Positions 60,055 to 64,000 of a stretch of DNA of 64,000 bases are shown in pieces. Numbering within the stretch: the stretch's first letter is position 1; every line of letters starts with the position of its first letter. The translations under genes were made by a program, and so were the position numbers. Source of the stretch: Citrobacter sp. Awk 4 (lineage in GTDB: Bacteria; Pseudomonadota; Gammaproteobacteria; Enterobacterales; Enterobacteriaceae); contig NZ_JANEWG010000003.1 in the NCBI RefSeq assembly GCF_028069725.1, forward strand, positions 90,821 through 154,820. Reading direction: 5' to 3'. The notes below the pieces were generated by a model. That model had not been told where the DNA came from. It saw nothing but the letters and a program-made list of their open reading frames with translations, and did not search any database.

Positions 60055-61293
60055 TTAGTTTCCTTGCGGCAATCCGTTCAGCTCAGCCTGGGTATTTTCA
60101 GGCGACACCAGCAGAGTAATTTCCACACGGCGGTTACGGGCGCGGTTTTCTGGCGTATTGTTTGGCGCGACGGGATTGATCTCGCCTCGCCCTTGTGCTT
60201 TCACACGTTCAGGTTGCGAGAGTCTTCCCTGCAGTTGTTTTTGTACTGAGCGTGCGCGCTCCAGCGAAAGCTCATAGTTGGAGGCAAAGCGCGCGCTGCG
60301 AATCGGCAGGTTGTCGCTGTACCCCACCACCAGAATTTTGCCGCTGACGTTATTCATCGCCTGGGCGATGCGGTCGATGACCGGTTCATAGCGCTCACGC
60401 ACGACCGTAGAGGCAGAAGCGAACAGACCGTCACCTTTCAGGATCACCACGCTGCGATCCGCTTCATCCTTCACCACCACCAGCCCGGCATCAATTTCAG
60501 GTTTCAGGAAACCACGCAGGTTCAGCACAGCAGGCCGCTGTTGCGCCGGATGTTGAATCGTGGTTTCCGGCAGTTGAGACTGGTAGATCTTCGCCAGCAC
60601 CGGATTAGTGCTGTCACCGAGGCGCCAATTAAGAACGATATAGAACAGGCAGGCGATAAAACCGCCCAGCGCCACGCAGGCCCACAGCGGCACCATCGGC
60701 CGCCAGAGTTTGCGCAGCACCGGGCTATCTTCCGGATGCGGAGAGAGCGCAGGCGGATAGCTACCGCGCACGCCACGAATCATCTGCCACAGCCGCTGCT
60801 TGATGGTTTCAAGCTGGGTACGGCCGTTATCCAGCACCCGATAGCGCCCTTCAAAACCGAGCAGCAGACAGTAGTTGATCATCTCCAGCAACAGGAGATG
60901 TTCACGCGGGTTCTGCGACAGACGCGCCAACAGCTGGAAGAACTTCTCCCCGCCCCAGGTTTCGTTATGAAAAGTCACCAGCAGTCCGCTGCTGGACCAG
61001 ACGCCGCTGCTGCCCCAGGGGGTGAGCGCGGCGGCTTCGTCCAGCGCCGTGCACAGGCAGTAGCGTGCGCCGACGATCACTTCATACGGCAATCCAGCCT
61101 GCTGGCAGCGCACTTCGAAGCGGCGAATTTCGTCGATTAAGCGCTGGCGTAATGCCAGTTGATCATCGTGGGAGACCGAATGACGGATTTGCGCAATCGC
61201 ATTGAGCAGCGGATTGGCGGCTGCCACCAGCGGGTTATTTCCACTCGCGGTGGTAAACACGGCATCACTGCCGGGTTCCTGTCGTTCCTGCAT
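60055..61293 (-). CDS. tssL: T6SS membrane complex protein TssL with OmpA domain
   Basis: TssL (DotU) is the second inner-membrane component. The N-terminal cytoplasmic DotU domain (about 20-210) carries YCLCTALDEAAALTPWG. One membrane segment lies near residues 220-245 (LWACVALGGFIACLFYIVL), and the C-terminus is an OmpA-type peptidoglycan-binding domain with ILVVGYSDNLP and NYELSLERARSV. It has 412 residues, a TssL with its own wall-anchor domain. Two bases separate it from tssM. Confidence 0.95.
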   Translation of the reverse strand: MQERQEPGSDAVFTTASGNNPLVAAANPLLNAIAQIRHSVSHDDQLALRQRLIDEIRRFEVRCQQAGLPYEVIVGARYCLCTALDEAAALTPWGSSGVWSSSGLLVTFHNETWGGEKFFQLLARLSQNPREHLLLLEMINYCLLLGFEGRYRVLDNGRTQLETIKQRLWQMIRGVRGSYPPALSPHPEDSPVLRKLWRPMVPLWACVALGGFIACLFYIVLNWRLGDSTNPVLAKIYQSQLPETTIQHPAQQRPAVLNLRGFLKPEIDAGLVVVKDEADRSVVILKGDGLFASASTVVRERYEPVIDRIAQAMNNVSGKILVVGYSDNLPIRSARFASNYELSLERARSVQKQLQGRLSQPERVKAQGRGEINPVAPNNTPENRARNRRVEITLLVSPENTQAELNGLPQGN

Positions 61294-61310
61294 AGTTTGC
61301 GCTCGCTTAA

Positions 61311-62654
61311 TTATTCTGTCGGGCTACGGATGGCCCAAAACGCCATATCGAGTCCCGGGAACTCCCCCGCAAGATGCAGGGCGAACGCGCCGGACTTCTC
61401 CATCTCGTTCCACAGTTCGCCCCCCTTCTCCAGCTCGAAATAGCTGTAACCGGCATGCCAGGGGATCTGCGGCGGCGCGACGGGCATCGCGCGCAGCATG
61501 ATGCCCGGCAGTTGAAGCTGTACCAGATCGCGGATTTTAGAGACGGGCGCCACTTTCATTTGCGCAGGGAAATGGGTTTGCAACTGCTCGCCCGGTACGT
61601 TGGCTTTCACAGCCAGCACGAAACCGAACTCACGCACCATGCTCGTTTCCGGTACGGTGGCAATATTCAGGCCGTGGGAGCGTTCGTTGAGCGGCAACTG
61701 AATCGCATGGTCTTCCATCACCAGCGACAGACCCTGACGGAGCATCAACATCAGTTTGCTAAAGCAGTCCGCCAGGTCGTCATGATCGTAGACGGGCAGT
61801 ATATTTTCTGCGGCGCGCTGTGCCGTCCAGGTGGCGAGTTCGGTGGCAAATGGCAGCCAGCTGCGCCAGAGCGTTTCCGGGTGAAGCAGCGGGAGCGTTT
61901 TGAAATGCGACACTTCGCCAAAATGGCGATTCACCAGTGAAAGCAGCGTAAATTCAATCAGTTCAGACGTGTTAAAACGCCCAGGCTGACGCAACCGACC
62001 GCCTACCTGCATGCTGCGCTGAACCAGTAAACCGTGGAGATCGTTAATCATGCTGTAAAGCTGCGGGCTGTTGTTGGCATTCAGCATCGGCGGGATATAG
62101 GTGTTATCCAGCCGCACGTGATTGTCGTTACGCTTCTCAGTGACGAATGCCACGCCGATGGCGGTCCATTCCGCCGTCAGATCTTTTTCCAGCATCAGTT
62201 TCAGACGCAGACGACCAAACTGTACCGTGGCGTCGCCTACCGCCATCGCGTTATCGTCTTCAACGTCTTGCTCATAGGCCATGAAGCGCGCCAGCGAAGC
62301 ATGCTCTTCACTAAAGATGACTTCGTCGCGCTCACCCCGACGAACCGGCAACGCCAGCACCACCTTTTCATTGGTGAGGTTATCAGGGATTTTCAGCGGC
62401 GGCGGCGCGTTGCGACCATTACGCACGTGGAAAAAGGTGCCATCGGGAAGCAACCCGCTCGCGTAGCTCAGGGCAATGCATCCCTGACGGAGCATCGCCT
62501 CGTCCAGTTCAACATCGAGAAATCCCCACAGATACGAGCGTTGCAGCGCTCCCCATTCACGCACGTGGTTGAGCAGGTAACTTTCTGTCCGCTGAAAATG
62601 GTGTGGACGCAGAAACATCCCTTCGGTCCAGACGACCTTTTCTGCTTTCGTCAT
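61311..62654 (-). CDS. tssK: T6SS baseplate-membrane adaptor TssK
   Basis: TssK links the baseplate to TssM/TssL. The 447-residue protein has the family start VVWTEGMFLRPHHFQR and the segments LLHPETLWRSWLPFATELATW and HAGYSYFELEKGGELW. It lies between tssJ and tssL with short gaps. Confidence 0.95.
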   Translation of the reverse strand: MTKAEKVVWTEGMFLRPHHFQRTESYLLNHVREWGALQRSYLWGFLDVELDEAMLRQGCIALSYASGLLPDGTFFHVRNGRNAPPPLKIPDNLTNEKVVLALPVRRGERDEVIFSEEHASLARFMAYEQDVEDDNAMAVGDATVQFGRLRLKLMLEKDLTAEWTAIGVAFVTEKRNDNHVRLDNTYIPPMLNANNSPQLYSMINDLHGLLVQRSMQVGGRLRQPGRFNTSELIEFTLLSLVNRHFGEVSHFKTLPLLHPETLWRSWLPFATELATWTAQRAAENILPVYDHDDLADCFSKLMLMLRQGLSLVMEDHAIQLPLNERSHGLNIATVPETSMVREFGFVLAVKANVPGEQLQTHFPAQMKVAPVSKIRDLVQLQLPGIMLRAMPVAPPQIPWHAGYSYFELEKGGELWNEMEKSGAFALHLAGEFPGLDMAFWAIRSPTE

Positions 62655-62682
62655 GATGATGTGATTCCTGTAATGAAGCGCG

Positions 62683-63186
62683 TTACTGGCTGATAACCCG
62701 GATCCCGTTTACGTCAAGAAAGACGCTGGCCTGCAGTTCGTCTGCAGAGCTTTTCCAGAACTGGTAAAGATGATTTTCGCCAGGGACAGGCAACGGGAGA
62801 GAGACGCGCCACTTTTTTCCATCCAGCATCTGGTATTCCGCCATCACACCGATGTAGCGCGCTTCAGGCGAGCTTTGTCCGGTCAGGGTTTTCGAAAGCT
62901 GGCCGGGCATCAGAAAGAACACATCGCTGTTAAGCAGATTCGCGCCAAGCGTGGCCGACGCGTTGTTCTGTAGGGAATAAAAGTCGCTGGACATGAATTC
63001 CGCATCAGATTTCAGCAGCAGTACTCTCACTTTGAGCGGTGCCGAATTATTGATTTGCGGATGGGCCTGAAATTGCAGATTGTAGCGGGAGGGATCGCTG
63101 TGTGAAGACGATGAACAACCGCTCACCAGGGTGAATAGCACCACGTAAAACGCCAGCCACATCCTGTGAAAGTTTTTATTATTCAT
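62683..63186 (-). CDS. tssJ: T6SS outer membrane lipoprotein TssJ
   Basis: TssJ anchors TssM at the outer membrane. A lipoprotein signal ends at LVSGC (Cys24), followed by a serine-rich linker and a transthyretin-like domain with LQFQAHPQINNSAPLKVRVLLLK at its start. It has 167 residues. 23 bases separate it from the upstream lipoprotein. Confidence 0.92.
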   Translation of the reverse strand: MNNKNFHRMWLAFYVVLFTLVSGCSSSSHSDPSRYNLQFQAHPQINNSAPLKVRVLLLKSDAEFMSSDFYSLQNNASATLGANLLNSDVFFLMPGQLSKTLTGQSSPEARYIGVMAEYQMLDGKKWRVSLPLPVPGENHLYQFWKSSADELQASVFLDVNGIRVISQ

Positions 63187-63209
63187 AAAAATACGCTCGT
63201 GAAGCCCGC

Positions 63210-63704
63210 TTAGTTCAGGATCCAGGTCCCGTTGGCGTTGTCTTTACAGGCTTTACTGTTACCGTCCACGTCTACGCAGGTCGTTTTCTTACGCGCTTTG
63301 GGTCGCATGGCCTGCTTACGTACCGTCGCGTCATACTGGTCGGCCTTAATCACGGCCCGCATTGGCACATAACCGATCAGTTGTTCGTTGCCCTCGTCAG
63401 CGAGCGCCATCCAGAAGGACTCCACCTGTCCCAAAACCGTGTAGGTTTTACCGGTCTCAAGGGTACGGATGACTTTTCCGCTGTAGTCAGGACGGCTCAT
63501 CAGCGAAGCCGGATACATTGCGCGGTAAGGTTCGTTCACAGGCGTAAATTCCGCAGGCGGAACGACGACGTGTCGGTGGGTTAACGTGACGCCATTCACC
63601 TGGCTTGTCACGATGGTATCGTCGGTAATCACAGGTTTCTGCGGCGCTTTACAGCCCGCCACTGCCATTACAAACAGAAGTGAAAACAGTACGCGCATTT
63701 TCAT
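63210..63704 (-). CDS. SH3-like lipoprotein, first gene of the T6SS operon
   Basis: A 164-residue lipoprotein (signal ending AVAGC, Cys18) with a bacterial SH3-like fold region (about 75-120, GKVIRTLETGKTYTVLGQ, GYVPMRAVIKA) and a basic C-terminal segment with a cysteine pair. Such proteins occur at the start of some enterobacterial T6SS operons and may bind peptidoglycan; I cannot assign a tested role. 295 bases of upstream sequence remain in the window. Confidence 0.85.
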   Translation of the reverse strand: MKMRVLFSLLFVMAVAGCKAPQKPVITDDTIVTSQVNGVTLTHRHVVVPPAEFTPVNEPYRAMYPASLMSRPDYSGKVIRTLETGKTYTVLGQVESFWMALADEGNEQLIGYVPMRAVIKADQYDATVRKQAMRPKARKKTTCVDVDGNSKACKDNANGTWILN

Positions 63705-64000
63705 ATGCTTTTCCGTAGCGATATTTAGATAATGGTCAATATGAGAGGTGAGTTTGATTTGAATACTATCGTCAAGAATATTCCAGACTCTTTATAAGGG
63801 TTACTACCCTTTGGGTATAGCTACCGCAAAAGCCTTACGGAGTAAGACCCTATTTTATTCTGTATTTTTTAACAAACAGGAAACAAGTGTACATAAGCTT
63901 TTCATCAATTCAATATTATCCAGTCATTACCCACCATATTTAGAGGGTTTCAGACCATTATAGGATTAATCCTGGAAAAGGTTTTTAAAAGGTCTTACTC
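63705..64000. promoter_or_regulatory. Upstream region of the T6SS operon
   Basis: AT-rich sequence with no gene. A weak minus-strand sigma-70 candidate is TTGAAT, 16 bases, TACACT near 63885-63912. It also contains GGGTTACTACCC and a related GGGTATAGCTACC (63798-63827). GAGTAAGACC (63840-63849) recurs inverted as GGTCTTACTC at the very end of the window. No -24/-12 element was seen. Confidence 0.4.

Overview
The window looks like chromosomal DNA of a Citrobacter-type enterobacterium. Genes from 1 to 26.6 kb match the E. coli K-12 order gutQ, norR, norVW, hypF, hydN, ascGFB, hycIHGFEDCBA, hypABCDE, fhlA, ygbA with near-identical proteins. What follows, sitABCD and then a type VI secretion cluster, is not what E. 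coli K-12 has there. The genus is an inference from recalled protein similarity and gene order; no search was run.

Region 1 (1-4.9 kb) is the end of gutQ and the nitric oxide detoxification locus. NorR is divergent from norVW, and the gap carries three NorR half-site pairs and a sigma-54 promoter. Region 2 (4.9-7.9 kb) is hypF and hydN. Region 3 (8.0-12.2 kb) is the aryl-beta-glucoside operon ascFB with its repressor ascG. Region 4 (12.3-26.2 kb) is the formate hydrogenlyase regulon: the hyc operon on the minus strand, hypABCDE-fhlA on the plus strand, sharing a central control region with two sigma-54 promoters and FhlA-type sites. Five BIME/REP elements punctuate regions 1-4. Region 5 (26.3-30.3 kb) is ygbA with an NsrR-like site, then the Mn/Fe transporter sitABCD behind Fur-like and MntR-like sites.

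Region 6 (30.3-63.7 kb) is a type VI secretion system read on the minus strand from right to left: SH3-like lipoprotein, tssJ, tssK, tssL (with an OmpA domain), tssM, tagF, tssA, tssB, tssC, effector module 1, hcp, effector module 2, tagH (FHA), pppA, a periplasmic protein, tagJ, tssE, tssF, tssG, clpV, ppkA, effector module 3, vgrG, and a terminal array of small membrane genes. It has kinase, phosphatase and FHA genes, so threonine-phosphorylation control as in the Pseudomonas H1 system is likely.

The cargo is the least ordinary part. Module 1 is a Tae4-type amidase flanked by two different immunity families, Rap1a/Tai-like and Tai4. Module 2 is an unrecognised 329-residue protein with a C-terminal glycine zipper and a 4-bp-overlapping membrane protein, which I propose as a pore-forming effector and its immunity protein. 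Module 3 is a GHSLGG lipase with an ankyrin-repeat lipoprotein that has an in-frame ATG just after its lipobox, plus an unrecognised membrane protein. Beyond vgrG lie two paralogous small membrane genes interleaved with two short orphan reading frames, which look like a decayed effector-immunity array. In Salmonella the same fhlA-ygbA-sitABCD flank borders SPI-1, so this is a shared integration hotspot with different cargo.
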